NCBI GenBank assembly: GCA_003864495.1
Contig: ML133428.1
Span: 186,001 to 250,000, forward strand
Direction of reading: 5' to 3'
DNA: 64,000 bases
Source of the DNA: Nemopilema nomurai
Taxonomy: Eukaryota; Cnidaria; Scyphozoa; Rhizostomeae; Rhizostomatidae
Below are positions 11,031 through 23,867 of the stretch, one piece after another. The position numbers were made by a program, and so were the translations under genes. How positions within the stretch are numbered: position 1 is the stretch's first letter; every line of letters starts with the position of its first letter. The notes under the pieces are model-generated. The model was not told where the DNA came from. It made no database searches and saw nothing but the letters and a program-made list of their open reading frames with translations.

Positions 11031-13790
11031 TTCGTTTAGCTATTGCTTACTGCTTTATGGTCAATTAGGTTTTGCTTAATGGTGCACACCGTTCAATTTG
11101 CCACTGCTTCTAGGTTCATTATAAAAGGCAAGTGATTTAAAAGTAGTTAACGTTTTATTTTGATACGCATCTGGTTTTAAACTAACAAATTTATGCCCTG
11201 TTGATCTATGTTATCATACATCTATTGAAAGTGGATGCAAATTATTTACCCAATTGGAATGAGAAATACCAAGCCAATCCCTTTTCAATCGACCTTCTTC
11301 GCCAATCCAAGGCTTGAAGATGAAGCTAAGGGCTTCGGTAGACGAAGGTAAGGACGTTGTTTCTTGCAAGAATCAAAGATATATTCAGCAAGTTTTATGC
11401 CAGATTAGAAGATTGCTTTGCTGGGTTGCCTTGACTTATCTGTCTGGTCAACCTGTTGACTCCAAGTCATGTTCTTTAGCTATCAATTAATGCTTTCTAA
11501 AATTGTTTATCTAAAATGATGATACTCCATTTTTCTAATCAAAACGATGGACACAGCCTGGTGAATTATTCAAATACATTCCGAATCTTAGCTGAATTCG
11601 TTTTCTAATTCATACACTTAGTAATAACAACTTTTCTCAAATTTTGAGAATTATTCTGTTTGCACTAACCTTGCATTTTTACGAAAATTCAGAAGCTTTC
11701 GTTAATTGATATAAATTCATTCGCAGGGCATAATTTCATGCGTAAGTTTGCTTTCAATTAATTGCCAGCCGGGCTATTAAGAGTCTTGGATCGACAATGA
11801 GCATACGATCTTTAGTTGAAGCTGAGCCTAGGGCAGGTTCTATTACCAACAAAGGTTCTCTCTTGGAAGCTTGCATTGAGAGACGAACCCATTTACTTTG
11901 CTGGTCACCAGACACAATTAATGTTGTGAATGCCCAGCCAAATAATTAGATTCGTTAATTATCTTTCAAGCGACTGATTACAGAAAGTACCTTGCGTATA
12001 ATGCTGTGATAAAGACTGTAAAGCAGTCAATTTGGAGGGACAAATAGAAGCTGCCGAACATATATTATTAAACGCTTCTTATTGAAAAGCAATACTGTTG
12101 AAGTTAGCAGAAACCTATTTCAACTAGATCATTATAGGAAGGGTCTATCCTCAAAATATCTGTGAAACCACGGAGACGCGCAGGCTCATAAAGATGCTAT
12201 AATGTGTTAGACTTATAAATTATAAATTTCTCATTACGCAAGCCAAACTTGCACCGTATGAGTTTTAATTTTCGTGAGAAGATAGGTAAGACATAAACGT
12301 AACACTGTCTTTGATGATTAAAACAAAATTTATGCTATTTATTCAAAATTTCCAGCTGTCTTTAAAGGTTTTGAAAAATGCAAGATTTTGTACTTGTTTC
12401 CAATTTGAATTGCCTTTATCGCGCAACTTAACCTACTTCTTACCAAGACTCATTTGATTACCGTGTGTTCTGAGAAATGGAAAGACCGGTTAAAACCCGT
12501 CAGTTGCTAATTCACTTCCACTAGTCCATGTAAAAGAAACCTTTCTATGAAGATTGAGAGGCGAGAGTTAAATTTTTTGCCATAAACAATAACAATTTTC
12601 TTCACATATGAGCCTAAAGATCCTTGTACACTAAGGCAATTTATTGTATTTGAAGGAGCATCTCTACCTGCTGGATTTTTGCTTTAACGACTTGTGTCTG
12701 CTTTTACTTTCATCATCACTAGGAATTCTATATCTTTATCTTTCCAGCTACAAGGTAATAAACCAAGCTTTGCATGCCACAGTTTTGTTTTTAGGATGTC
12801 TTAATCTGCTTGTTGTTTTTTCTTTATCTAGAAAGATTTTAATTTTACGTGAAAATATTATAATTTTTTTATTTAAATGTTTAAAGTGAGCTCGCTTATG
12901 TAGTTGCAATATCTGGCGCTCTGTCGTATGCGTCCATCAGGTCATCACTAAGTTGTCTATATTTGACATATTTTGCGGCATTTGCATTGGCAGAATATTT
13001 GTCATCAGACATTCGTCCAATCACTTTGACTTGCTGCTAGAAATGAACTTAAATGTCAGAGTAGCTAAGAGGGTAGCAGAGTATCAAATAAAGTTGGGGT
13101 AGCAAGAGGACCTGAGGCGAGATCGTCCATGGATGTTGTTATGCACGACCTGGTTGGCATTTGTGACATCGTCTAACGAAGCAAATGAACGTTCAAGGCT
13201 ACTCTGACTTCATTGAAGATAAACAGAAGCATGCTTGGTAGGAGTATCGTACAGGATGAAGCAGCTCAGTGCGCCAGTTGCGTCGTCCTGTTGACATCCG
13301 AGATCTATTGACGCACAACGTACCTGTATCCGTCGTGGCAGCTATTCAGTACTGATGACCTATAGAGGAGACATCGTCCGATTAAGCAGGTGAATGGGCC
13401 TTCTATCCTCATAAACACTTTACTTGTTTTGCTAGAAACGGCTATTTATTGACATTATGTATTACTTATAGGGTAAACACGAACGTATTAGAAGGTCTTT
13501 GATGCAGCGTGTTCCTCATCTATAAAACGCGTAGACTATCAAGCATCCACATCTGTGCCAAGAGGTAAGACTTTTTATTATGTACAAAAGATTGTTCTTG
13601 CAAACACATCTTCCACTTAGAATATTGAATCGGTATTTCTGTACATTCTTAAAAGAACTTAAAAATGAACATCAAGGGCGAAATACTTGTATTTCGTAGG
13701 TTTTTGTGCGCCAAAAATCTTTCTTGGACAAGCCGAAGTAGCCGACGACCACTGAACGACAAACATCAAGGCGACAAAGAAACCAGTAAA
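11031..13790. other. Intergenic sequence without a recognised gene
   Basis: About 2.7 kb of AT-rich sequence. The open frame at 12644-12889 is hydrophobic but has no family resemblance and low complexity, so I do not call it. The last few hundred bases should hold the promoter and any 5' leader of the downstream secreted-protein gene. A GAG/GTAAG donor-like site at 13565 and an acceptor-like CTTCCACTTAG ending at 13620 could mark a tiny leader intron, but this is speculative. Confidence 0.4.
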
Positions 13791-16700
13791 ATGATAGAGC
13801 TCAAGTTGAAATGCATGTCCAGCAACAGCAGCTTGACAGTTCTGCTTCTGTTGATGCCTCTGGTATTTAGCCTGCAGAAGATACTTCGCTTGAGCTGCCG
13901 CAACGAAGCACTTTTCAAAGCCAACGTCAATGGTGCGACAATCCCATCCAGTTCAACGTATGTCATGTCGGTGTCAACTGAGAAAAAACTGCCATTTTGT
14001 GCGAGAAGATGCATCAGGAATTCGTTGTGCCGAAACTTTGCATTCAGCAAATTGGAATCCATGAACAACTGCAAGCTACTGAAAGGGGAAATGGCAGAAA
14101 TGTCTAAATACGTCATTTCATCGGCAGGGTGGACAATATATGTGCCTTTGGAGCAGGTAGGGAAGGTTTTGAAATAGAATACTGCTATTATGGCATCACA
14201 CTTAGTTCTATAGCTGCTGGAATACATATCTTTTACCCTTTTCTCGACAAAAGAGGAAGCAATTGCACGGCTGTTTCAGGATTTATTTGGTGGTTATGAA
14301 CAAGAATGATTACGAATGAAACGAAGTGCAAATGAGAAAAAACAGCATGTACACAGTTGAATAGGCCCTTGCGACTTTGAATTTTGAAGTCACTAGTGTA
14401 AGTCAGTACCAGCAAGGCTCAAACTATCAGTCCTATTTGTCAACCACGCATGTCAACCACGCGTGGCTATCCTCGTTTTCTGCTTATTCCTGTCTGCTCT
14501 GGCCAATTTCGCTCACTTGATAATTTACCCTTCTTTTCTTCGTCACTCCCATATCGGCAACCTCAATCGACTTTCAATGAATATGCATTTCTTGACAATT
14601 CGAAACGTCATTTTCAACTTTGGATCAGCGGCAAAGGAATTTTTTTCAAACAATTGCCAGCAAGAAAACTCTATTTGCTAATACATTGATGCCGATATTT
14701 TCATGCGCTTCTCACCTGAAGCTAAAATCAATAGCCTTGGCAATTGTCATAAATGGCTGCAAGGAATAAGTAAGTCTTAGGAACGATGCTCTGCGATCTT
14801 GCAAGTAACTGAGGCTAGGCCTTAAGTCACCCGGGTCGTTAATCAAGGAGCATTTGCAGTTGTTGAGTCATTAAGATAGTATTCATTGAAAAATCAGTGA
14901 TAGAAGGAGTTATGTAGCAGCTGCAACATGGAAAGCATTTCCATTGTTCTAGTTCAATCCATGTTTATTCTTGCTTCATAAAAACCACTATCTCCATCAT
15001 CTCGGATCTTTATCCCATTTGGACCAACTTTAGGCTTTGTAATTCTATTCTAACCTCCAGCGAAATAAATTGCAAGATAGGATAACACATTCTCTTACTA
15101 GCAGACATACAGAGTAACTAAAGGTTTTTCCTTGCGTCGCATTTTAGTCCTACTTCTGGGCTCTAAGATATGGTTAGTAGCTTCAGACATAATTTCAAAG
15201 ATATTCGAGGGATGACTATCTGCTTGAAAAGTGACAAAGAAAATTGATGTGTAATACATTGAAAAAAAGACTTGTTCTAGCTATGTTCTTATCACCATTT
15301 GTAGCACTAACCAGGCCATCTCACTTTTGTGTGAGCCAGTTTATCTGCGTTCGTGTAGCTTTCTATCCGTAAGCACATTTTAACCCTTAAAGTGGAGCTC
15401 TTTAACCATGTTAACTCAATTTTGTATCAAAATTTACCAAGTGGATTGCATACAACTTTGATTTCAGGTTTCATCAAGATGCCAAGGGTCATGCCAGCTG
15501 GGATATACCTGCAAGGAAACATGCGACAGCCATGCCGGATATACCTGTGAAGGTAAGCATGCATTTACAGACATCTGGAAACATTGGCCGAAAGAATAAA
15601 ATCTGTAGCAAGAACTGAAAATCATGCACAAAAACAGACTTAAAAAACATACATGACACAAGCACCTAGTGGAAAAAATTTTGAGCCACCAGAGGGTACT
15701 CCAATCATGGGTAAACATCATAAGCCCAAAATAGTGTTGGAAGTGCAAAGAAATAACTCAGAAGTAAGAAAAGCAAGCAGATATTAAAAAAATGCTGAAT
15801 TTTGTTATTTGAGATGAGTCCCTTAAAGGTTGTAGATTCCGGATAACATCTTTCTTTGTATTTGAACTTGTCGTTTGCGTTTGAAGCAGACCCTTTTGGT
15901 CTGAAGTAGGTTATCATGTTTGAACTTGATGATAGATTAGGAATGGTGAGAAATAAAGTTTCTAGGGACTGCTTATGAAAATTTCCGACCTCCACTTGGC
16001 CGCACGGTTGACAGTCGAACTCAAGGCGTCTTTCGTAGCGGCAGCTTGTTGTTCAATGAAAATTCTGAACAGCCCTACTGCTTCAAAATTTTCGGGTGCT
16101 CGGGTGCAGGTTGGAGATATGCAGGAAAATGAAGGCGAAAAACAATTCAAACACTGAAATCGAGGACAGTCCACAGGCTTCAGGGGGGGGGGGGGGGGAA
16201 GCAACATATTTTGCTAATCCTTCGAATTTTGAAGCGGAAATTCGAATCATTTGAAAAGAAATTCCGGGCTCGATGCTAGTCCTTGTCGAATAAGCAAATG
16301 GTATTCACCCTGAACTTTTCGGTGTCAGGTGAAATTTTCCCGACCGAAAGCTGTTTAGTGGGTCATTCTTTTTCCAGTTCCACGTACGCACGGGGTTCTG
16401 TTTTCGTTCAAAACAATTGTACGCGCAGCAAGTGGAGGTCGACCTTAAGTTTCCGAATATATTACTTGCCTGTGTTGTGAGCAGTGAAATACTTCTTTGC
16501 TTTCTTTGACAGACATTGACGAATGCTTAACAACTCCGTGTCATAACAGTGGAACTTGCAACAATTCTCCTGGAAGCTATTCGTGCACATGCGCAGTAGG
16601 TTGGGCAGGTTCCCATTGCGAGACAGGTAGAAACCTCAAATACTTCGCTAATCCTTTAGGCATAGCTTTACTCACAATAATACCAAACTTTGCTAGTTTT

Positions 16701-19450
16701 GTTCATGTAGTGCTGCATTAATTTCCATTACCCCCATATCAGTATAGGTTTGCGATAGATACAAATGCACTAGTTTTATTAAGACCCACCATTGGTTCTC
16801 TAGTGTTCAAGAGGAGCTTCCAATAATCTACCCTGGTTGCCATGATTTTTCTAACGCTTAACTAAATATTTTGAAAGATGATGTTGCTATTATTTCGTTC
16901 ATCTATAGATTTTTTCTTCTCCGCTCCTTTGATCAGAAATGTGTTCATTTCATTTTATGTATTTGTGGTCGACCATTTCTATTGCACATAGGGCTTATTA
17001 ATGATGACATTGAGTAGAAGGGTAGCAATTTGAGTTATCCAACTTATATTGTATTGGATATTATATCATATTGGATATTATATTATATTGGATACTTTAT
17101 TATCATATTATATTATTATTATACTATATTAAATTATATCATATCATATTATATTATATTATATTTTGTTATATTATATTATATTTTGTTATATTATATT
17201 ACATTATATTATATTATATTATATTTTGTTATATTTTATTATATTATATTTATTATATTATATTATATTATATTATATTATATTTATTATACTATATTAA
17301 ATTATATCATATCATATTATATTATATTATATTTTGTTATATTATATTACATTATATTATATTATATTTTGTTATATTATATTATATAATAATATATTAT
17401 ATTATATTTTGTTATATTATATTATATTTTATTATATTATATTATATTACATAAGGATATTGTATAATGATTATTTAAACTTTCAAACAGACGTGAACGA
17501 ATGTGTGACGAATCCGTGCCTAAACGGAGGAACCTGCATCAACTCTCCAGGGACCTACTCGTGCTCTTGCGCACCAGGTTGGATTGGATCACATTGCCAG
17601 ACAGGTACATTGTCACATAATTGTTTATTTGGTGCTGTTTTTTATATTTTCTTGGGAACCGCTGCTAATTAGATGGATGCTTTGCGGGAGATATTTGCTA
17701 ATGATATACCCTCAATGGCCAGGTGTTTTCGATTATTTCAATTCAAAAAGCCAACTTAAATGGTTTTGCCTTTGTGACAGCTTTCCCGGGCGACTATGAG
17801 AGTTTCTCCAATCGACGTTCGTCTTTTTATCTTTGAAAATTGAATAGAAATGGATGAGGCTCTAGGCAACCCCCTTTTTGGTATATTTAGGGTTTGGAAA
17901 AGAAGCTGCCACATGACAAAGTTTTGTTTCACCCGTTGTTGGTCATAAAAAGTTTTAAAAACCAACTTTTCAGCACTAGCGATAGATTTGAAACATTGCT
18001 GAAAGGATCATATTCTAGGGTCTGTTCTCTCTAATGCAAAAAACTATCAAGGTCTTGTTACTGAATGCCCTTCCCTATAGTGGCAGCAAACAGACCTTTT
18101 TGTGTTGTGCCAGTGAGTTTGAAGCTGACTTCAAAGATCGAGCTGCATTTAAAAGGGGCTTTGTATTTTGGTATTGGATTCAAAAGGCTTTCCGTGTGTT
18201 TGAAATTATGCAGCCAATGCTATAAAAGGGATAGAACTTTTTTAAATAGGAATATACACAGCGCACCATTGGAAAGTTCCTTTAAGTAGCGATTTCAAAT
18301 ATTCGAATATCATATGAGCTGCTTATAGTAATGAATGATTTGAGTTTTTCTGAATGCATAGTTTTAGAAACCAAAATTTTCAAGCAGAAATCCTGAAACA
18401 ATACTTTTTCATCAGTTGAATCTTAAATCTTTCTAGAAATGACAATGAAAGTTGGGATGACTCTCAAAATAGTTATGATGGCGCATAGTAAGATAGTTCG
18501 TAGGCGATTTTGACTTGATTCACATGACTTCCCATGTGATATTATGTCTTCCCAACAGGGATAATACAATCAATCAATTACCCATCGAATTACACGAATT
18601 ATTACTCCAAGTCCTGGATATTGAGCCTTCGCGATGGATGCAAAATACAAATTAGATTTGCAGCTTTTTCTACAGAACGTTGCTGCGACAAAGTTACTCT
18701 GCGGTAGGCAAAACCTTTCTTTTAAATTTGAAATTTTTTGGAAGAAACTTGATTGGAAATATTAAAAAGGCTCCTATGAATGTAGAACTAATTGTTATCT
18801 AACGTATATTGTTATCAGAAACATTATGCAAATAACTGTCCTCGAAAAGGAAAAGGATGTTGACGATTTTCTAGGGTGGGAAGCAGTATTGACCTTCCCT
18901 GGGATTCCAAGCCGATGCATTTACACGCCAAACATTTTAACTTTCAAATTTCTAGCAGCCACCCACAGTAACCCTAAAGCAAGTTGTACAACCCTTCTTC
19001 AGTATGATAAATTTATATAAGTGTACTGTAGTGGCTGTTTATGTTGGCGATTTTTCTAGGCAGAGCTATGTAGATATTTGCGTCATTAGCTAACTCACCT
19101 CCATGACTGCCTTAAAAATGAATGACCTCCTTATTGCAATGCTTGTAAAGTACATAGTGAAGATCAATTTCGATAAATCAATTTTGGTAGCCAGCAATGC
19201 AGCAAAAATCATTTGGCATCTACGTATCCTTTACATATCCCTATACGTATTCCGCTTTAGGATAACTTTGTTGATTTCTCGCTGTAGTGATGGCTCTTCT
19301 TCTACTTCGCCGCTGATTGCAACTCTGAGCGGTTCACATACCGGAGCCACATATCAAACAACTGGCACCTCGATGTATGTTAATTTCACCACTGATCACA
19401 GTATTGTGAGAACTGGATTTAGAGCCATTTACAGTTGCTATATAGCTTAA
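13791..19450 (+). CDS. Secreted PAN/Apple-EGF-EGF-CUB domain protein, six exons
   Basis: Exons inferred from GT/AG sites and reading phase: 13791-14156, 15468-15552, 16513-16626, 17491-17604, 18559-18703 and 19288-19450, totalling 987 bases, or 328 residues plus a stop. Exon 1 gives a signal peptide ([14 protein letters not shown]) and a PAN/Apple-like domain with paired cysteines ([18 protein letters not shown], then NCKLL). Exon 2 adds a short cysteine-rich piece. Exons 3 and 4 are each 114 bases, flanked by phase-1 introns, and each encodes one calcium-binding EGF domain (DIDEC and DVNEC, six cysteines, with the C-x-N-x4-Y-x-C-x-C hydroxylation pattern). Exons 5 and 6 together encode a CUB domain ([17 protein letters not shown], then TGFRAIYSC) ending at TAA. 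Likely extracellular adhesion or recognition; the ligand is unknown. The start could instead be ATG 13812 or, less likely, 13665. Confidence 0.85.
16183..16198 (+). repeat. G16 homopolymer in an intron
   Basis: An uninterrupted run of about 16 G in the intron between exons 2 and 3 of the PAN/EGF/CUB gene. It could form a quadruplex and is a likely site of length error. Confidence 0.9.
17038..17455. repeat. (ATATT)n-type AT-rich minisatellite in an intron
   Basis: About 415 bases composed almost wholly of ATATT/TATAT pentamers, interrupted by TTTTG and TCATATCA variants, in the intron between the two EGF exons. The long Tyr/Ile-only open frames across it are artefacts of composition. Confidence 0.95.
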
Positions 19451-19578
19451 GAGCAAAGACACTTTGAAAGAACAGTTGTATCTAAATAGTAGGCCTAATG
19501 TCATAATGCTTCAGTTACCAAGTGAACCTCTTACCAAGCATAAGGGCATAAGGGCATACCATTCTTCAGATTGACCAA

Positions 19579-19584
19579 AATAAA
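19579..19584 (+). promoter_or_regulatory. Candidate polyadenylation signal AATAAA
   Basis: AATAAA lies about 130 bases after the TAA stop of the PAN/EGF/CUB gene, a normal distance for a short 3' UTR. In AT-rich DNA the hexamer also occurs by chance. Confidence 0.4.
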
Positions 19585-21769
19585 TTTAGAATGGCTTGAT
19601 ATTAGACATTTTTATACAAGTTGCATGAAGGCATTCCCGTGGTATACGTTTTTCTGGGAACACCAGAGCTAAAGTGGCACTCGAGAAGCACTTCTGAGAA
19701 CCCGAAACAGTTTGAGTTTCACCTCAGTTGGAGACGAGGACCAAAACGAGGCCTCTGCTGTTTATACTTTACAGTGGAAACGAAAGAGCCAATCAGAAGA
19801 TAAAAGCAAAATATGGGCCCTTTTAGATAACTAGGTCTGTATTGTTGGCTTGTGATAGGAATCAAGATTAGAATCAAGATAATTATAGGGATCAAGAAAA
19901 GAACGAAAAGGAAAGGAATCAAGATAAGAACGAAAAGTCAAAGCTCGTTAACTCAAGTTTTGTCCAGGTTACATGCCAATGTTACTTTTACATCTTATAA
20001 TTGCGCACAGCGAGTGATCATTTGGTTTTGAATGCAAGAAATTGAACACAGTATCGGTAATAGCTCTCAAAGCTAAAAAAGCACGTAATGTAATCTAACT
20101 GTTGGAATGGATCTAACTGTTTGCATGGATATGATAATTCGTTGCACGACAATACTTAAACGAAACGTTTGTTGCAGATATTGTACATACTCTTCACGTT
20201 TACAGTAGAGGCGATAGAAACTACACCTCGCATTGAAGAGTAATTTGTTGTAATAGATGTTTAAAGACTGTTTACTTGCAAGTGCATCTGCTAATTTGAA
20301 GTTGTTCTAGGACGTTTTCATCAGTAGTTGTTTCGTAGTAGCAGCTGTTAAATTTGCTTAGACGAATGGATAAATTCTGACTGTCTTAGTTGATGCTATA
20401 TCATAGAATAGCCCTGCTTGATTATATGAACAGTTGTCAATGCTAGTGAAAAGCCTTGTTTTTTTGTCATTCATGCTTTCAGCTTGAAGTTACACCATCG
20501 GAGAGTCAGAATGCTGGGCGGGCCTAACTTTTTATAGTATGATTGAGCGTACTAGCCTTGTATTTATCTCTATATATAACCCTCGTTTGCGTTTACAAAA
20601 TTAGTCAGTTTTACACCTCAAAGCAAATGGTTTGACGAAAAAAGAAAATATGCTAAAAGGGGCCATTCAATCTAGGAAATTTATGACTATAAACATTGAA
20701 TCATGATGAAGAGGGAGAGGACTTTGAGTGCTGTGGCAATTTGCAACTGTTTCTTTTTACTAAATCGTAATTGAATTGGAAAATATTTCAGGTAAATATA
20801 GCTTGGTAATATGTCAATTTATTTGCCTTTAATTTTTTCAGATTGTGAGCGGGATCTCTAGGAAAATAGTTTTGAATGTGAACGTGTGAGAGTTTGGCGA
20901 ATGTCTAATTCTGGGCCTAAGTGTTTTCACAGACACATGTTTTTAGAAAACTGAGAAACACACTGGATTCTTTGTTAACTGAAGCAAACTTTGATATTCA
21001 GGTTTTGATTTATGCAATGTTTTATTTCATTACGGTTCTAATTTTCCTACACCGAACGAACTAACTTCCCCACAGTAATCGCCCCTTCAGTTCTTAATAC
21101 TATTAGTTTTTATTCATAATAGCAATATCTCATCTATTGTTATTAATCTATTCCAGCGAACTAAGAGCGAGAACAATTGCGACCTCAGACGACTGTAGTA
21201 GGACCTTCTGCATTAATTAGCATACTTAATTTACACGCTAACCTCCTTTTTATTGATATAATGAGTCAGTTTTACACCTCAAAGCGAGTGGTTTGTTTCT
21301 TGCGTTCACCTTTTGCCTGACTACTCAAAGTAACAGAGGAATCAGAGGCGGCATTATTCCTGTTACACGACGACTCGGAGAGGAGGCGTTGAGGAGGAGG
21401 AGCGCCGCAAGGAGGCAACGCGGGTTGTAGCGCTGAATGAGGGAGGCCGGATTCGCAATTCTCCATTTCAATTGGTTGCATCTGAAAAGAGTGTTTAATA
21501 TTAATTATTGCAGGTATTAGAATTAAAAATAAAAATGAATGGTTCTCTTTAATTAATGGTTAAATTGCGGGAATAAAGGTTACCTACTCGTGTAAAAATT
21601 TACTTGCTTTGAGATTCGCGCGAAATCAATTGTTGCAGATGCCTCTAATGTGACACGTTCGAATTTCGAACTCCATTGTCCAAGCCAATTAGATACCTCC
21701 ATTGTTCACAAAATCAAAGGCAAATGGAGAGCAAAACATACCTACTAACATTGAAATTCAAACCTTCAG
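19585..21769. other. Intergenic sequence without a recognised gene
   Basis: No coding exon recognised. At 19855-19935 there is a small imperfect iteration of AATCAAGAT/GAACGAAAAG words. A phrase GTCAGTTTTACACCTCAAAGC occurs at about 20604 and again at about 21266, suggesting a short dispersed repeat. Confidence 0.4.
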
Positions 21770-21995
21770 CGCTTCATGTCGAAGAACTCGATTCATTCAC
21801 CTTTGCAAAACGTAAAAACGTACAAAAACTTGTTGACTTTCTAAACTTTCGACTTGGTCTTTTTACCTGGGCATCATCATGTTTATCATCAAGTTTGTCA
21901 ATGTAAAGCATATGAGGACTACAAGTTGTTTTTGGCCAAAGAAATTACGGCATGACATACCTATTAAGTCCTGTTCTAGCATCGCTGTTGAATTA
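21770..21995 (+). pseudogene. Partial copy of the GR-like gene's last exon, with internal deletion
   Basis: The sequence from GCGCTTCATGTCGAAGAACT to about 21995 matches 10328-10600 of the GR-like locus, including non-coding sequence after the stop. A 49-bp deletion, bounded by AAA in the parental sequence, removes the codons just before helix 7 and shifts the frame. Homology begins immediately after CCTTCAG, which looks like a splice acceptor. The copy may therefore derive from an intron-containing relative and hold only its terminal exon. Confidence 0.75.
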
Positions 21996-23010
21996 ACTTC
22001 ATAAGAATGGAAAATGTTACATCACAATATACTATTGTGCTGCTGCATCTACTGTGATACCTTACCCTGGACAACCCTGCAGTACAAGCCTCCTACCCTT
22101 CAAGCACCAGTAGAAAGGCCCAAAAAACGGTCCACTCTCCAGAGAACAAGATGGCACAAATCCACAAAACAAATGACCGAAACTATAGGGTTGTTGTTTC
22201 ATGAGCTTATGATGAACTTGAAAGGTTGCCGAGGAAGTAACGTTTATACTTTTCCGTATAGTATGTTGTTGCAAAATGGAAAGCAAATGTCAACTTTGGC
22301 ATGCACCGCCTCGTTTGGACCACTTCATTGGCAAAGACGATACGAGTATCGCGGCTTTAGGTCCCACACTTCGGATGCCAAACTATGGCGGTCGAACTAA
22401 ATTATAATATAGGCAGCCGTATGCAGACACAAATGTTCCCTCTGCAATTTCTATGAGCTTCTTTTACATAAGCCCAACTCCTTTTCTCTGTTTTCAATGG
22501 TTCTCAACTGTAGACTTTTCCTTTTCTTCATATTATCCTTTCAAGACCATAGGTCGAGCGTATGTATTTCTTTGACACAAGCCTCTATAGGTATGTATAT
22601 ATTCTTATCCAAACATTCTAAATTTTGTTTTTTTCAAGAAGGTCTTATGTACAGTCTGATGAAAAACTGAGGCACATCAATTTCAGCAAATCTGTAACTG
22701 AAATTTCTTTCCAGCTCCCTCGCACATCAAATGAAATACACGCGGGAATATTCTAAGATAGAAGAGACCAAACACGGACACTTGAAGAACAAACAGGCAA
22801 GGGCTGGGGGTCAATGACCTGTTCATGCGCTTAGAAGAATAGAAGAAGCAAAGATAAGCATTCGAAAATATTTCGTTCAGGAGACAGGCACAGGCTCTTA
22901 TTAAGGGAAAACAAAAGTCTCCTAAATCGATGGAAATTCTATTCAAAAAGTCTTCGAGCTAAGATGGTTGTGGAATGACTTGCCTTTTTCAAGGCCATGA
23001 CAGTGTGACT
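21996..23010. other. No recognised feature
   Basis: One 128-codon open frame (22014-22400) has no recognisable domain and an unremarkable composition, so it is not called. Nothing else stands out. Confidence 0.4.
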
Positions 23011-23867
23011 TTAAAAAACTTTGGAAACAGCGCTCATGACTCCTACTTCATTGCAGAATACCCATGAAACTGGGTGCTCAGAGCCATTCGGAAATGCTCC
23101 AAACGCAAAACCAAGCTTTGCACTTTGAACATACGTGTGGCATGCAAATTCCGAAGAATATTGATAATTCTGCATTGCAAAAAGAACATCCTTCTCACTA
23201 AGCTCTCTGATTTCGTAGCCATCATGAACAGTGTATGGTGTCAAATTCTTTTCATTGGGCAACAAAGCCATGAAAGTTAAGCAAAATTCACTAAACTTTT
23301 CTTCGCTTTCATAAAAACATTTTGCTCCTTCCCACCATTTTGTACATGCAATTATGATACGAGGGCGGCATTTCTCTGGGGAAAACAGAGGGTTTTCCTT
23401 CTAGTATTTCTTGTTCTTGCGAAAGATTTGGTTCAAAAAGCTAGTGACGGTAACATCTTCACCTTTGTCGAGCAAGAAAACCCAAAACTTTGAAACAAAA
23501 GGGCGGATCCAGGTCTTTTTAAGGGTATCTGTAAACACATCTTGAGGCACTTTCACGGCCACATCAATACAGGCCACAACATAAGTTAGCAAAGGCTCCT
23601 CTCCACCATCTTGAGCCACAGCATTCGAAGAAGAATGTCATCACTTGATCTTGGAGATGCAGGAAGCAAATTTACGATCGCTATCTTACCTCGCCACAGC
23701 TTGTCTCTGAAATTAAGACAACCTTTCAGTCTTACAAGATCCAAAATGTCTTTATTGGTCCCTGGATCTTCAAGACGGCTGCGAACTCGTGTGGCCAGTT
23801 CATCAATCTGATATTCTTCTTCCAAGTATTGAATATCGATTTTCACGTCCTGACCTTCACTAGCCAT
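23011..23867 (-). pseudogene. GLYAT-like N-acyltransferase, truncated and broken older copy
   Basis: It starts at the family ATG (23865-23867) with the A-type N-terminus, changes frame near 23633, has a stop at about 23401, and resumes at 23271 with the conserved core AMQNYQYSSEFACHTYVQSA. Homology ends just after PVSWVFCNE, so the acetyl-CoA loop HRRKGLG and the C-terminus are absent. Its upstream flank (23868-24960) matches the flank of the array's A2 genes. It is a more diverged relative of those genes lying outside the 13-kb array. Confidence 0.85.

Noticed and set aside
12644..12889. Hydrophobic 81-codon frame resembling membrane helices
   Set aside because: Short, Leu/Phe-biased in AT-rich DNA, no neighbouring exon or splice context.
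17030..17454. Open frames of 112-127 codons rich in Tyr and Ile
   Set aside because: They translate an ATATT pentamer tract inside an intron; composition alone keeps them open.
22014..22400. 128-codon open frame between the receptor relic and the GLYAT pseudogene
   Set aside because: No recognisable domain, no repeats in the window and no splice context; cannot be distinguished from chance.
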